Both the position numbers and the translations under genes were made by a program. A stretch of DNA of 64,000 bases, taken from assembly GCA_016788565.1 (NCBI GenBank), contig JAEUSP010000088.1, positions 82,459 to 146,458 on the forward strand. Direction: 5' to 3'. This DNA is from Chlorobiota bacterium (GTDB lineage Bacteria; Bacteroidota; Ignavibacteria; OLB7). Of the stretch, positions 34,847 to 43,432 are shown in pieces. Within the stretch, counting starts at the first letter, position 1, and the number at the start of each line of letters is the position of its first letter. Below the pieces are notes generated by a model. It was not told the DNA's origin and made no database searches. It worked only from the letters and a program-made list of their open reading frames with translations.

Positions 34847-36346
34847 CTACCCGATATTCGGCCCAAAACGCCGCAACCACTCTACCATGAAGTTTTTTCG
34901 GAATTTTTCACCAGGGGCAATTGTCAGCGCTGTTTGGCGTAGTTGGCGGTAGCGGCGAGCAAGGTTGTTTGATGGTGCGGCATTGTATTCGGCAGCAAGC
35001 AGCATCAGCCGGATAAACTGATAATTCATGGTGACAGCAATATCATGCAAAGAACGGCTCTTCATTGCGTTGGCAATCACCCGCAGCCCCTCAACGTCGC
35101 CAATTCGGTAAAAATACTTGGCTTTGATTCGTAGCAATGGTGGCAGAAATGGAGAATTTGGCTCAAGGTATCGCTCCATCTCAACCATAGCCTCCATAAT
35201 TTCACGTGGGTTCCCAAGCTCCGGCTGATACAACCGATACCGTGCCTCATACACCCGTGCCGAAGCCAACTGGTACTCCAACCCTTTTTGCTGATTATGC
35301 TGGATTAATTCGTTCAATAATGGTGGGATTAATTCCAGTTGGTGGTTAGAAAAAAGAACGGCCATCCGCATCGTCATCCTTCGATGATATTGCACTGGGT
35401 TATCGCGTATCGCATCATCTACTTCGGCGAAGCAAGCGGCAGCCGTTTCCAAATCATCTTCATTTAATGCCTTCATGCCAGTAAAATAGACTTGGTATTT
35501 TTTTTCTTGTTCGGCGGTAATTGCTGCATCGCTCATAAAAAAATACCCTTTGTCGGCAATGCACAAAAAAACTTCGGCTCGCTGATTCCAGCAATCCATC
35601 ATTTTCCCCCAATCGTCGTGCAGGCGGTGATATTCCACTTCCACCGATAGCTTCATATACTCCAACATCTGCTGGTGTTCGCGAAGGAACCACAAACCAC
35701 GTAGCTGTTCAATTTCTGCTTGCCATTCGGCCAATTCTTCTGGGGTTCGTTTTGTGCGCAAATCGCGGTACATGGTGCTCCGCAGGAAATTCATGTATCC
35801 ATGCAGCACAACGCCGGCAAGTTGGTTAGCATCTTGTTCCCGAGTATTCAATGCCGCAGCTTCTGGGGAGGTGATTTTATGAAGAATACGGAGATAGAGT
35901 GAGTGATTCTGAGCAACAAATAATTCATCGTGAAAACCGCTGCGAAGCTCGGCGATATTGTGGCGCAGCAGCTGCTCGGCATCCTGCCAACGCCCATGCT
36001 GGTGCAACGCACGCGCCTGGTAGTACCGCAATTCCGTTGGCGACAACTCCACCGCAACGGTTGCCCCCAACGCTTGCGCCTGAACCTGATGCAGTTTTTT
36101 CCCCAAGCTGTCGTTCAGCCGCATCAGCGCGGTGTAGGCTTTGCGGAACTCGGCGGGGGTGTGGCTGTTTCCGTACAAACGCACCACGGCCTGGCGATGC
36201 TCGAACGGAATGCCCTCGGTAATAAGCCGAAAGTAGTACTCAAACAACTGATGTTGTTTGGATCCATCTGCTAATCCCCCCTCTGCTTGCTGACGTTGGT
36301 CGGGGGTTAGGGCAAGCAACAACTGAATGACTGAGTGCGGAGACAT
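34847..36346 (-). CDS. Uncharacterised helical-repeat (TPR-like) protein
   Basis: I do not recognise the family. The 499-residue product (MSPHSVIQLLLALTPDQRQQ) lacks a signal peptide and is predicted almost wholly helical. Pairs such as LSPTELRYYQARALHQHGRWQDAEQLL and ALNEDDLETAAACFAEVDDAI resemble tetratricopeptide units. The Gln/Tyr/Arg-rich helices and the absence of any enzyme motif suggest a scaffold or regulatory partner in the cytoplasm. It stands alone on the minus strand, convergent with sprA and divergent from the Cys-rich protein gene. Proteins of about 500 residues with this look occur in several copies in some FCB genomes, but that is recollection, not seen here. Confidence 0.7.
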   Translation of the reverse strand: MSPHSVIQLLLALTPDQRQQAEGGLADGSKQHQLFEYYFRLITEGIPFEHRQAVVRLYGNSHTPAEFRKAYTALMRLNDSLGKKLHQVQAQALGATVAVELSPTELRYYQARALHQHGRWQDAEQLLRHNIAELRSGFHDELFVAQNHSLYLRILHKITSPEAAALNTREQDANQLAGVVLHGYMNFLRSTMYRDLRTKRTPEELAEWQAEIEQLRGLWFLREHQQMLEYMKLSVEVEYHRLHDDWGKMMDCWNQRAEVFLCIADKGYFFMSDAAITAEQEKKYQVYFTGMKALNEDDLETAAACFAEVDDAIRDNPVQYHRRMTMRMAVLFSNHQLELIPPLLNELIQHNQQKGLEYQLASARVYEARYRLYQPELGNPREIMEAMVEMERYLEPNSPFLPPLLRIKAKYFYRIGDVEGLRVIANAMKSRSLHDIAVTMNYQFIRLMLLAAEYNAAPSNNLARRYRQLRQTALTIAPGEKFRKNFMVEWLRRFGPNIG

Positions 36347-36508
36347 AAGGCTGTGCTGTTTGGGAACCTAAGGTTGCGTAGCTACGCGAAAGTATCAAAA
36401 TGCTGATTTCAATACGCCAGCAATCTGCTTTTCTTCGCAACGAAAAATCCTGGGTAGCCTGGGATTTTATCAGCATGAAACCTACACAGCCATTTTTTGG
36501 AGGTACCG

Positions 36509-37321
36509 ATGACAACGCATGACGCAGGATGGAGCAGAAAAAACAAAGGATTGCTGGCCATTGCACTGGTGGCAGCCTTGATGCTGCTGGGCCCAACGAT
36601 TGCCGCATCGCAACCGATTGCAAAAGCAGTACTGACCCTGGGAAACAACCAAACAGGGAAAGTGCTGGAGTATCAATCGGGGAAACGGTCGGGAGATGGT
36701 GGCATACGCTACGAAGCAAAAATTGATGGCAACAGACGGGTTGTGACCTACCGGGCACTTCCCAACGAAAAAGCGTTGGTGGTAAGCATTGACGACGGCG
36801 CTGGCGGTGCAGCAATGAAGTATAAACTGCGCGCCATTCCCGATGCAGGGGCCACCGATGCCGCGTTTACCTACCAGAAAATTGAGTGGATAATCGAAGC
36901 TGCGGGGCAAATTATTGCCCAAACAACCACCGATAAAAACGACAAGGAGGTATTGATACGGCTCAATAAAGGGGCGCGATATGATGCCTACTCCATGGAT
37001 GTTCTTCTGCATCTTCCCAGCGAAGTGGCCGGGCTTGACCCTGCGGGGAATCAACCCGGAATTGAGGCGCAAGGGTTGTTTGGTAAAATTCTAAAATGGC
37101 TTGGCGGGTTGCTGACCGGCGGCGCAAAATGGGAGCGGGATTGCCAGAAGACAACGGAGAAGTTTTGCCAGTGCTCGGCAGCCTGCATGCAAGCACCAGG
37201 AACACCCCCCGGAGACTGCTCGTGCGCAGACTGCTGCGGAATTTGCTGCAGTGGAAGCTGCACACAAGAGGAACGAGTGGTGAAAAACTGCTCGCAAACC
37301 GTCAGCGTGGGGAAGGATTAG
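36509..37321 (+). CDS. Exported Cys-rich protein of unknown function
   Basis: The ATG at 36509 is chosen because GGAGG lies 5 nt upstream. The 270-residue product has an N-terminal hydrophobic segment (about 12-32, GLLAIALVAALMLLGPTIAA) after positive residues, so it is exported or anchored. The middle is a plain alpha/beta mixture with no family I can name. The last about 60 residues hold 13 cysteines (DCQKTTEKFCQCSAACMQ, then GDCSCADCCGICCSGSCTQ and a final NCSQ). This suggests a disulphide-bonded or metal-binding knot outside the cytoplasm. A perfect terminator follows 67 bp after the stop, so it is a single-gene unit. Confidence 0.75.
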   Translation: MTTHDAGWSRKNKGLLAIALVAALMLLGPTIAASQPIAKAVLTLGNNQTGKVLEYQSGKRSGDGGIRYEAKIDGNRRVVTYRALPNEKALVVSIDDGAGGAAMKYKLRAIPDAGATDAAFTYQKIEWIIEAAGQIIAQTTTDKNDKEVLIRLNKGARYDAYSMDVLLHLPSEVAGLDPAGNQPGIEAQGLFGKILKWLGGLLTGGAKWERDCQKTTEKFCQCSAACMQAPGTPPGDCSCADCCGICCSGSCTQEERVVKNCSQTVSVGKD

Positions 37322-37387
37322 GCTGCTAAGAAAATTAAGCTGTGCTACCAAGCCAGCGGTGATTTACACACGCATCACACACAACAG

Positions 37388-37424
37388 AAGAAGGGTGGAG
37401 CCAATTCATGGCTCCACCCTTCTT
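37388..37424 (+). terminator. Intrinsic terminator after the Cys-rich protein gene
   Basis: A perfect 15-bp stem (37388-37402 with 37410-37424, 7-nt loop) is followed by TGATTTTTTTCGG. One of the strongest terminators in the window. Confidence 0.93.
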
Positions 37425-37454
37425 TGATTTTTTTCGGCATTACCCTCACTGATG

Positions 37455-37570
37455 GATTGTGGTCAGTGGTCAGTGGTCAGTAGTCAGTGGCAAGAACCAA
37501 TTCGCAATTCGCAATTCGCAATTCGCCATTCGCAATTCGCAATTCGCCATTCGCAATTCGACATTCGACA
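37455..37570 (+). repeat. Short tandem repeats (GGTCAGT and CAATTCG units)
   Basis: Two low-complexity arrays lie side by side. The first is GTCAGTGGTCAGT-type repeats (about 37459-37497). The second is about nine 7-bp units alternating CAATTCG and CCATTCG (about 37500-37565). The array ends just at the 3' end of the acs gene. Similar ATTCGACATTCG strings recur at 42363-42392, 45174-45201 and 58128-58155, and the GTCAGTG type at 50464-50507. Confidence 0.88.
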
Positions 37571-37576
37571 CTCCCC

Positions 37577-39628
37577 TCACTCCTCCTCCCCGTCACGCAG
37601 CCGCTCCAGCGCGGAGAAATCCTCCAGCGTGGTGACATCGCCACTGATGGTTCCGGTGCTGGCGATTTCGCGGAGCAAGCGGCGCATGATTTTGCCGGAA
37701 CGGGTTTTGGGAAGCGCGTCGGTAAAACGGATTTCATCCGGCTTGGCGATGTGGCCAATCTCCTTTCCAACATGGTTCCGCAAGGTTTCTTTCAGTTGGT
37801 CGCTGGGGGTTTTATCACTTTTCAGGGTAACGAACGCCACCAGTGCGTTCCCCTTCAACTCATCGGGTCGGGCAACCACTGCCGATTCGGCAACGTCGTG
37901 GTGGCTTACCAGCGACGACTCAATTTCGGCGGTTCCCAAGCGGTGGCCGGCGACGTTCACCACATCATCCACGCGGCCCATAATCCAGAAATATCCGTCG
38001 CGGTCGCGGCGCGCTCCGTCGCCGGTGAAGTACCACCCTTTGTAGTTGCTCCAGTAGGTTTTGCGGTAGCGTTCGTCGTCGCCAAAAATGGTGCGGAGCA
38101 TGGCGGGCCAAGGGTGTTTCACCACCAAAAATCCCCCTTCGTCCGGCTTGCAGCTTGTGCCATCTTTGCGAACAACATCGGCCATAATTCCGGGGAGAGG
38201 AAGCGTTGCCGAACCAGGTTTTGTGGGGGTTGCGCCGGGAAGTGGTGCAATCATAATCCCCCCGGTTTCGGTTTGCCACCACGTGTCCACAATCGGGCAG
38301 TTCCCGCCGCCAATCGTCTGCTGGTACCAAATCCACGCTTCTGGGTTGATCGGCTCGCCGACGGTTCCAAGCAGCCGAAGCGAGCCAAGATCATGCTTGC
38401 GCGGGTGGCCTTCCCCCCACCGCATAAACGCCCGGATAGCCGTTGGCGCGGTGTAGAAAATACTGACGCGGTGGCGTTCGATAATGTCCCAGAAACGGTC
38501 TGGTTCCGGCCAGTTTGGCGCGCCTTCGTACATCAGTGTGGTGATGCCGTTCAGCAGCGGGCCGTAAATTACGTAGCTGTGGCCAGTTACCCAGCCAATA
38601 TCGGCGGTGCACCAGTAGATGTCGTCGTCGCGGACATCGAACACCATTCGGGTGGTGTAGTGGTTCCAGACCATGCTTCCGCCAAGCGTGTGGAAGATGC
38701 CTTTTGGTTTTCCGGTTGAGCCGCTGGTATAAAGGAAGTAGAGTGGGTGCTCGCTATCCAGCGGCACAGCAGCACACCGCCCGGAAACGGACTCCATCAT
38801 CTGATCCCACCAGTGGTCGCGTCCGGGGTGCATGGCAACCGGCGTTCCGGTGCGGCGAAGCACCACAACGTGCTTCACCATTGGGCATTCCGGCATTGCG
38901 CGATCCACGGCATCTTTCAGCTTCACTTCTGTTCCGCGCCGCCAGGCGGCATCTTGGGTGACGATCAGTTTGGCGTTGCTGTCGTTCATCCGGTCGCGAA
39001 GGGCCTCGGCACTGAAGCCACCAAACACCACATTGTGGGCCGCGCCAATCCGTGTGCAGGCCAGCATTGCGATTGCCGATTCGGGGACCATCCCCATGTA
39101 AATCCCAACGGTATCGCCGGACCTCACACCAAGCGACAGCAGAACGTTCGCAAACTTCTGGACTTCGTGATGAAGCTGGCCGTAGGTAAGCGTCCGCTGC
39201 TCGCCCGGCTCCCCTTCCCAGATGATTGCCGCTTTTGTTTTGCGCCAACCCTCCACATGCCGATCAAGGCAGTTGTAGCTCATGTTGGTTTTTCCGCCAA
39301 CGAACCATTTGGCGAACGGGGCCTTCCACTGCAACAGTTTCCGCCAGGGTTTGTGCCAGTGGAGTTCGTTGGCAACGTCGCTCCAAAATCCCTCTGGGTC
39401 TTCCTCGGCACGTTTCCGCAGTTTCTTGTATTCCCGCAGCGATTTCACCCTTGCCACGCTGCTGAACTGCTCCGGCGGCGGGAACAACCGCGACTCGTGC
39501 AAAACGCTGGTGATGGATTGTTCGTCCGGCGCAGCCGCAGCAGTTGCCGCAGCAGCCTTGCGGGAAGATTTTTTTGGAGAAGCCTGTTTTGAGGAAGATT
39601 GTTTTTGGGAAGCCTGTGTTTTTTTCAT
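37577..39628 (-). CDS. acs: Acetyl-CoA synthetase with basic N-terminal extension
   Basis: Activates acetate to acetyl-CoA through acetyl-AMP. The ATG at 39628 gives 683 residues. The ANL-family motifs are present: [11 protein letters not shown] (P-loop), [39 protein letters not shown], and the C-terminal Lys of [11 protein letters not shown] that is the usual acetylation target. The domain from [14 protein letters not shown] onward matches Acs of about 650 residues. Ahead of it is an odd Lys/Ser/Gln/Ala-rich leader ([27 protein letters not shown]) of about 35 residues that is not part of the family and looks like expansion of a short DNA repeat. Its 3' end abuts a tandem repeat array. Confidence 0.95.
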   Translation of the reverse strand: MKKTQASQKQSSSKQASPKKSSRKAAAATAAAAPDEQSITSVLHESRLFPPPEQFSSVARVKSLREYKKLRKRAEEDPEGFWSDVANELHWHKPWRKLLQWKAPFAKWFVGGKTNMSYNCLDRHVEGWRKTKAAIIWEGEPGEQRTLTYGQLHHEVQKFANVLLSLGVRSGDTVGIYMGMVPESAIAMLACTRIGAAHNVVFGGFSAEALRDRMNDSNAKLIVTQDAAWRRGTEVKLKDAVDRAMPECPMVKHVVVLRRTGTPVAMHPGRDHWWDQMMESVSGRCAAVPLDSEHPLYFLYTSGSTGKPKGIFHTLGGSMVWNHYTTRMVFDVRDDDIYWCTADIGWVTGHSYVIYGPLLNGITTLMYEGAPNWPEPDRFWDIIERHRVSIFYTAPTAIRAFMRWGEGHPRKHDLGSLRLLGTVGEPINPEAWIWYQQTIGGGNCPIVDTWWQTETGGIMIAPLPGATPTKPGSATLPLPGIMADVVRKDGTSCKPDEGGFLVVKHPWPAMLRTIFGDDERYRKTYWSNYKGWYFTGDGARRDRDGYFWIMGRVDDVVNVAGHRLGTAEIESSLVSHHDVAESAVVARPDELKGNALVAFVTLKSDKTPSDQLKETLRNHVGKEIGHIAKPDEIRFTDALPKTRSGKIMRRLLREIASTGTISGDVTTLEDFSALERLRDGEEE

Positions 39629-39789
39629 CGGCGGAATTGGCGTTGCGGTACGGAAGCGGATTGTTGTTTGCCGGAAAGATAACGGGAGCAGAGGAACGGA
39701 GGCAAGGGGGGAACAAAATTGAGCGCGTATAAGACCACCCCGAATGGGCATCCTACTCTAAATCCGGGGCAAAGTCTTGGGAGCAAGCA

Positions 39790-40068
39790 CTACATTTTTT
39801 CCGGTAGTTGCGCTTCCACCTCAGTAATCATCAGAGCCGCAGAAATTTTTAACGCACGAGCTAACCGAAGGATAGTACCGAGGCTGGGTTCTCGCAATCC
39901 ACGTTCCAGTTCGGAGATGAAGACCCGACTCATACCAATGGACCAGGCGAGTTGTTCTTGTGTGAGAGAACGAGCAAGGCGATAGAAGCGGAGTCGTTGT
40001 CCGAAGGCAATATCAGGCGAGCGATCATGTCCACTCGGTCGTGTTGTGGGTCGCCGTACTTTCCGCAT
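39790..40068 (-). CDS. XRE-family helix-turn-helix regulator
   Basis: The 92-residue protein consists of a basic lead (MRKVRRPTTRPSGHDRSP) and a lambda-repressor-type HTH at about 22-77: GQRLRFYRLARSLTQEQLAWSIGMSRVFISELERG, then PSLGTILRLARALKISAA. There is no metabolite-binding domain. Such small regulators often control a neighbouring gene or are remnants of toxin-antitoxin or phage control units; no toxin-like partner is visible here. It is followed by acs (161 bp away) on the same strand. Confidence 0.85.
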   Translation of the reverse strand: MRKVRRPTTRPSGHDRSPDIAFGQRLRFYRLARSLTQEQLAWSIGMSRVFISELERGLREPSLGTILRLARALKISAALMITEVEAQLPEKM

Positions 40069-40363
40069 GGGAAAAGGTAGTGGCGATGGTATACTCGGCG
40101 CAAATTGGTTTGCGAAACTCTACTCAGCTATGTGTGCTATGGATTCCCGCTTTCGCGGGAATGACAGCGCGGGTTTTGTCGCAAACCACTTTCGTGAGAG
40201 TATAAAAGAGTTCTTATACGGGATGCTTTACATTGATAATTTGGTGATGAAGAGTTTTTTCGGTGAGTAGGGTGAGAAGTTTTGCTTGCAAGATTGTCTT
40301 TCTTAGCAGCGCACCATCGCGTAAGTTCCTGCAGAGCGACAATCACTTTTCAATGATGAACCA
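40069..40363. other. Intergenic region before the first FG-GAP protein
   Basis: This 295-bp gap holds one copy of palindromic repeat family 3 (40141-40166) with an about 50-bp extension that resembles the copy at 48733. The minus-strand frame across it derives from the repeat. No promoter could be placed with confidence. Confidence 0.65.
40141..40166. repeat. Palindromic repeat family 3, copy 1
   Basis: GGATTCCCGCTTTCGCGGGA then ATGACA; the arms ATTCCCGC and GCGGGAAT form a hairpin. This is the widespread bacterial repeat whose translations read SRESGNP. The second copy lies at 48733-48758, and both are followed by about 45 bp of related sequence. Confidence 0.92.
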
Positions 40364-42019
40364 ATGACTACCCAACGTGCCATCTTGTTCCTTCTCCTGC
40401 TTGCCGCGCCAAGCCTACTTGCCATTGCCCAACCAGTCATTGAACCCATCACCCAAAACCCCAACGCTGTGCTGCTAAGAAGAATCTGGACTGTTACTGG
40501 CAGCGATGGGGATTATGTGGGTACTGGCTGTGGACCCGTGGGGGATATTAACGGGGACTCGATTACCGATTTCGCCGTGTACTATGGCAAATCTGTTGAG
40601 TGGCGAGTGTTTCTGGGAGGATCGCCCGCACCAACAACCGAACCAATCTGGAAACGGAAAACGGATATTGGCCTGACAACCCCTGTCTATGGTGACTTCT
40701 ATGGAAACGGTAGCTATTTGGTTGGCTTTGGTGATATGCTCCGTATCAATCAAGGTGCTGCAGGTTCGGCTCAAGTTCGATTTTTTGCTGTGAAGAATGG
40801 AAGTTTAGAGGATTCAGCATCTATGATTTTAGACCCTTATGCGCAGAGCAAGTACTTGGTTGGTCCGAATATGGTTGTAGGAATCAATCTTGACGGTCAG
40901 GTCGGTGATGAATTAATTATTGCCCATCGAGGATTACGGAAGGTAGATTCGGTAACGTACACCCCAGAGATATGGTTCTACCGAGGGGGGGCTGGTTTTC
41001 AGGTGGATACTCCGAGCTACATCGTCTATGACACCGAACCGACGCGAAGCAGCAGTTCCTACACGGCCCAAGTGGTTGATCTTGACGGGGACCGACACTT
41101 CGATCTGGTGACGGTGGGGCAATATGCCGAAGGCTACAAACTTAAACTCTGGTTCGGCACCGAGACTTCTCCCTGGACCTGGACGATACCTGATCGGGAG
41201 ATTACCTTGACGACGGATATTGGTATCAACTTCCGGCCACCCATCATGGATTTTGATGGCGATCAGATCCCTGACATTGCCGGAACATCAGGCATTCAAT
41301 CTTCAAGAGGCGCGTACTTGTATCTCTCACGATCAGGAAAATCCCCTCGCGATCGTAGCTTCCGATTAGAAGATGCTGATCGGATCTTTCTTAACCAACA
41401 GTATTATGTCGTCAAAACCACAGGCTATTTCAACGATAGTCTGCGGCGTGCGGCAATGCTGCGATTACAATCAAGTGAACATGGGAATACGTTGATGACG
41501 CTATTCTCTGGCAGCCCGGTCGGACCAAATAGTACCTATGACGCATTCTATACTTCATCATTAGATGGATTGTCAGGAGGGTCCGTCGAGGGAGTGACAG
41601 GAATCCTTGATTGCAATGGGGACGGTTGGGAGGACATGGTAAGCAGCGCATTTGATTGGCCGGGAAACAACTCTGGCATTGCCGTAATCCTTGCCGGAGG
41701 TCCCTACATCCCGTTAGATCAACCGACCGTTGGCGTTCGCACCGAGCCGATGGCTGACCACCAACGAGGATTGTACCTCTGGCCAAACCCTGCCACCACC
41801 GAACTGAACATTGCTTGGCGGGGCGACCTTTCAAGTATGCCGACCCGGATGGCAGTTCACGATGTGAGCGGGAAGCTGGTTGCTGAAAGTGAGTTACGGC
41901 CCGAGCTTGGTTCGGCACGCTGGGCGACCGATGGAGTTGCTTCGGGGAGATACTTGCTGACGGTGTATGATCGTTCGGGGAAGGTGTTGGCTTCGACTTC
42001 GGTGGTGGTGCAGAAGTGA
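40364..42019 (+). CDS. FG-GAP-like repeat protein with T9SS sorting domain (unit A)
   Basis: A 551-residue secreted protein. The signal peptide AILFLLLLAAPSLLAIAQ is followed by a region with repeated Asp/Gly-rich calcium-binding-like loops: DINGDSITD, NLDGQVGDE, DLDGDRHFD, DFDGDQIPD and DCNGDGWED. These are typical of FG-GAP/VCBS beta-propeller proteins. The C-terminus (GLYLWPNPATTELNIAW, VASGRYLLTVYDRSGKVLA) is a T9SS type A sorting domain. It is the first member of a tandem A-B-A'-B' arrangement. Its middle (about 40880-41170) and its last 325 bp are almost identical to the second copy A', while the stretches between have diverged. No enzymatic motif; an adhesive or matrix role is a guess. 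Confidence 0.88.
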   Translation: MTTQRAILFLLLLAAPSLLAIAQPVIEPITQNPNAVLLRRIWTVTGSDGDYVGTGCGPVGDINGDSITDFAVYYGKSVEWRVFLGGSPAPTTEPIWKRKTDIGLTTPVYGDFYGNGSYLVGFGDMLRINQGAAGSAQVRFFAVKNGSLEDSASMILDPYAQSKYLVGPNMVVGINLDGQVGDELIIAHRGLRKVDSVTYTPEIWFYRGGAGFQVDTPSYIVYDTEPTRSSSSYTAQVVDLDGDRHFDLVTVGQYAEGYKLKLWFGTETSPWTWTIPDREITLTTDIGINFRPPIMDFDGDQIPDIAGTSGIQSSRGAYLYLSRSGKSPRDRSFRLEDADRIFLNQQYYVVKTTGYFNDSLRRAAMLRLQSSEHGNTLMTLFSGSPVGPNSTYDAFYTSSLDGLSGGSVEGVTGILDCNGDGWEDMVSSAFDWPGNNSGIAVILAGGPYIPLDQPTVGVRTEPMADHQRGLYLWPNPATTELNIAWRGDLSSMPTRMAVHDVSGKLVAESELRPELGSARWATDGVASGRYLLTVYDRSGKVLASTSVVVQK

Positions 42020-42147
42020 GACTTCCTAGTTCGGTGGCTCCTGCCTGCCCTCACCCCCCGCCCTCTCCCAATCGGGTAGAGGTGCTGGTTGCCTCACATT
42101 GGTCGGGTGGGAGAGGGAGCCAAAGCCGGGGAGAAGAGCAGGGCTTG

Positions 42148-42204
42148 ATTCGGTGGCTCCACTCATACTTCGACGGGGCTCAGCATGAGCGGAGGGCTGG
42201 ATCA
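42148..42204 (+). repeat. Palindromic repeat family 1, copy 2
   Basis: Same element as at 15537-15591, with one change in the left arm (ACTCAT for GCTCAT). Confidence 0.88.
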
Positions 42205-42245
42205 GTGGCAATGTGGCCGGGGTTTGCCTCCCCTTTCCCACCAAT

Positions 42246-42349
42246 CTTGGGGGGACGCGAAGCCCTTCAGGGCGAAGCAGGGGGGCGCGGGTTCGGTGGC
42301 TCCGCTCATACTTCGACGGAGCTCAGCATGAGCGGAGGGCTGGATTCGG
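42246..42349 (+). repeat. Composite repeat: GGGG/CCCC element joined to family 1, copy 3
   Basis: An upstream module (CTTGGGGGGACGCGAAGC ... GCGAAGCAGGGGGGCGCGGG) leads directly into a family 1 copy (42292-42349). The same two-module arrangement occurs at 60357-60460, so the pair moves or spreads as one unit. Confidence 0.85.
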
Positions 42350-42460
42350 TGAATACTCCGATTCTTCATTTGGCATTCGACATTCGGCATTCGACACTTC
42401 GATCAATCCAAGCCACCGTTCGCGGTGGCATCCTCAATACTCTTTCATGGAGAAAATACC

Positions 42461-43384
42461 ATGACGACGTTCACTGTTTCGTACCGCCGTCGGCACAACT
42501 GGCCGACATGCCTCACCACACTCCTGTTCCTTCTGGCTGGAAGCCAGTGCTATGCCCAGTTGCCGGCTTTTCCATCTCCGTTTAACGGCCAATCATGGGG
42601 TCAGCAACTCCTCTTCTATCCCTCCGATTCGGTTGAGTTTTCCTATTGGCCAACTCGATTCGGCCACCACAGCGGCGGCGAAGGTGATACTATCCTAGAG
42701 TTCCCAGATCGCCCATTCGGGGGGGTAACAGTCATGCAGTACAACCCCAACAACACCCCTGCCGGAACCGTTGTCTTCTCTGGGATACAGTGCCCCAATG
42801 GCAATTGCCCAAACCTTCAAGGAAACACACTCTATCTGGTGATCACTGGCTTTTTGGGCGAAACCATTGTAGCCAATCCAGAAGTTGCCGATTCCACACG
42901 ACTGCTCAAACTGGTTGTTGATGATTCCTCAACTGTGCCAACAACCAGCCAGACCTTCTACGTTCGCAAACGGGATGCAATGGGGGATATTGGTCTGAAG
43001 TGGAATAGTTTTCGGGAGATAGCCTACCCGGTAACAGTCGCCCACTCTGGGCGCAGCCGTCTTGAGATTCGTGGTGTGTGGTTGGGGGCGGATGAGGGCC
43101 TTTCGGTGTACTCGGTTGGATTGCGTGATTCCTTAGCGCAGTTAGTCTTGGGGCAGGATCATCGCTGCCGTGCATGGCGCCGGGAGTATCTATCGGCATT
43201 ACCCAAGCCGATCAGAAGTATGCCGTTGTCGGAGTATCGAAGCCAGTGTGAGCAACAGCAGCAAGAAGTGAAGGCAGCTCGACCGATGGACTACGCCGCA
43301 CTACGAATGATGCAGACCACCATAGACCTTTGGCTTTGGCAACAGCAACCGCAGAATCGTCAGTCAGTCGTTAGTAGACCGTAA
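42461..43384 (+). CDS. Secreted protein of unknown family (unit B, short)
   Basis: The ATG at 42461 gives 307 residues. The signal peptide (CLTTLLFLLAGSQCYAQ) and the leader DNA upstream of it are nearly identical to those of B' at 45263. The mature part is homologous to the N-terminal half of B': GWGQAIEFYPFDSVQSSLWPT in B' against SWGQQLLFYPSDSVEFSYWPT here; SQTFYVRKRDAMGDIGLKWN against the B' form; LGADEGLSVYSVGLRD. It lacks the T9SS sorting domain that ends B' and stops in a Gln-rich tail (SQCEQQQQEVKAA). So it is either a secreted short paralogue or a 3'-truncated copy. No function known. Confidence 0.75.
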   Translation: MTTFTVSYRRRHNWPTCLTTLLFLLAGSQCYAQLPAFPSPFNGQSWGQQLLFYPSDSVEFSYWPTRFGHHSGGEGDTILEFPDRPFGGVTVMQYNPNNTPAGTVVFSGIQCPNGNCPNLQGNTLYLVITGFLGETIVANPEVADSTRLLKLVVDDSSTVPTTSQTFYVRKRDAMGDIGLKWNSFREIAYPVTVAHSGRSRLEIRGVWLGADEGLSVYSVGLRDSLAQLVLGQDHRCRAWRREYLSALPKPIRSMPLSEYRSQCEQQQQEVKAARPMDYAALRMMQTTIDLWLWQQQPQNRQSVVSRP

Positions 43385-43432
43385 AGCATCGTGTTCTTGA
43401 AAGATGTTGAACCTTTGAAGGATCGAACAACC

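Larger units (their letters stand above)
42020..42460. other. Intergenic region dense in repeats between A and B
   Basis: The 441-bp gap carries two copies of palindromic family 1 (42148-42204, 42292-42349). Before the first is a CCCTCACCCC-type repeat (about 42046-42120), and between them a CTTGGGGGGACGCGAAGC...GCGAAGCAGGGGGG element (42246-42291). ATTCG micro-repeats (42363-42392) follow. A conserved about 95-bp leader up to the B start is shared with the region upstream of B'. No gene is supported. Confidence 0.85.

Noticed and set aside
37500..37565. CRISPR-like array
   Set aside because: Units are only 7 bp and contiguous, with no spacers and no cas genes in the window.
37487..38719. 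Plus-strand frame of 410 codons opposite acs, starting in the ATTCG array
   Set aside because: Begins in tandem repeats and then runs antisense to acs; no family features.
40137..40346. Small minus-strand frame of 69 codons ending in SRESGNP
   Set aside because: Created by the family 3 palindrome, whose translation is a well-known artefact.
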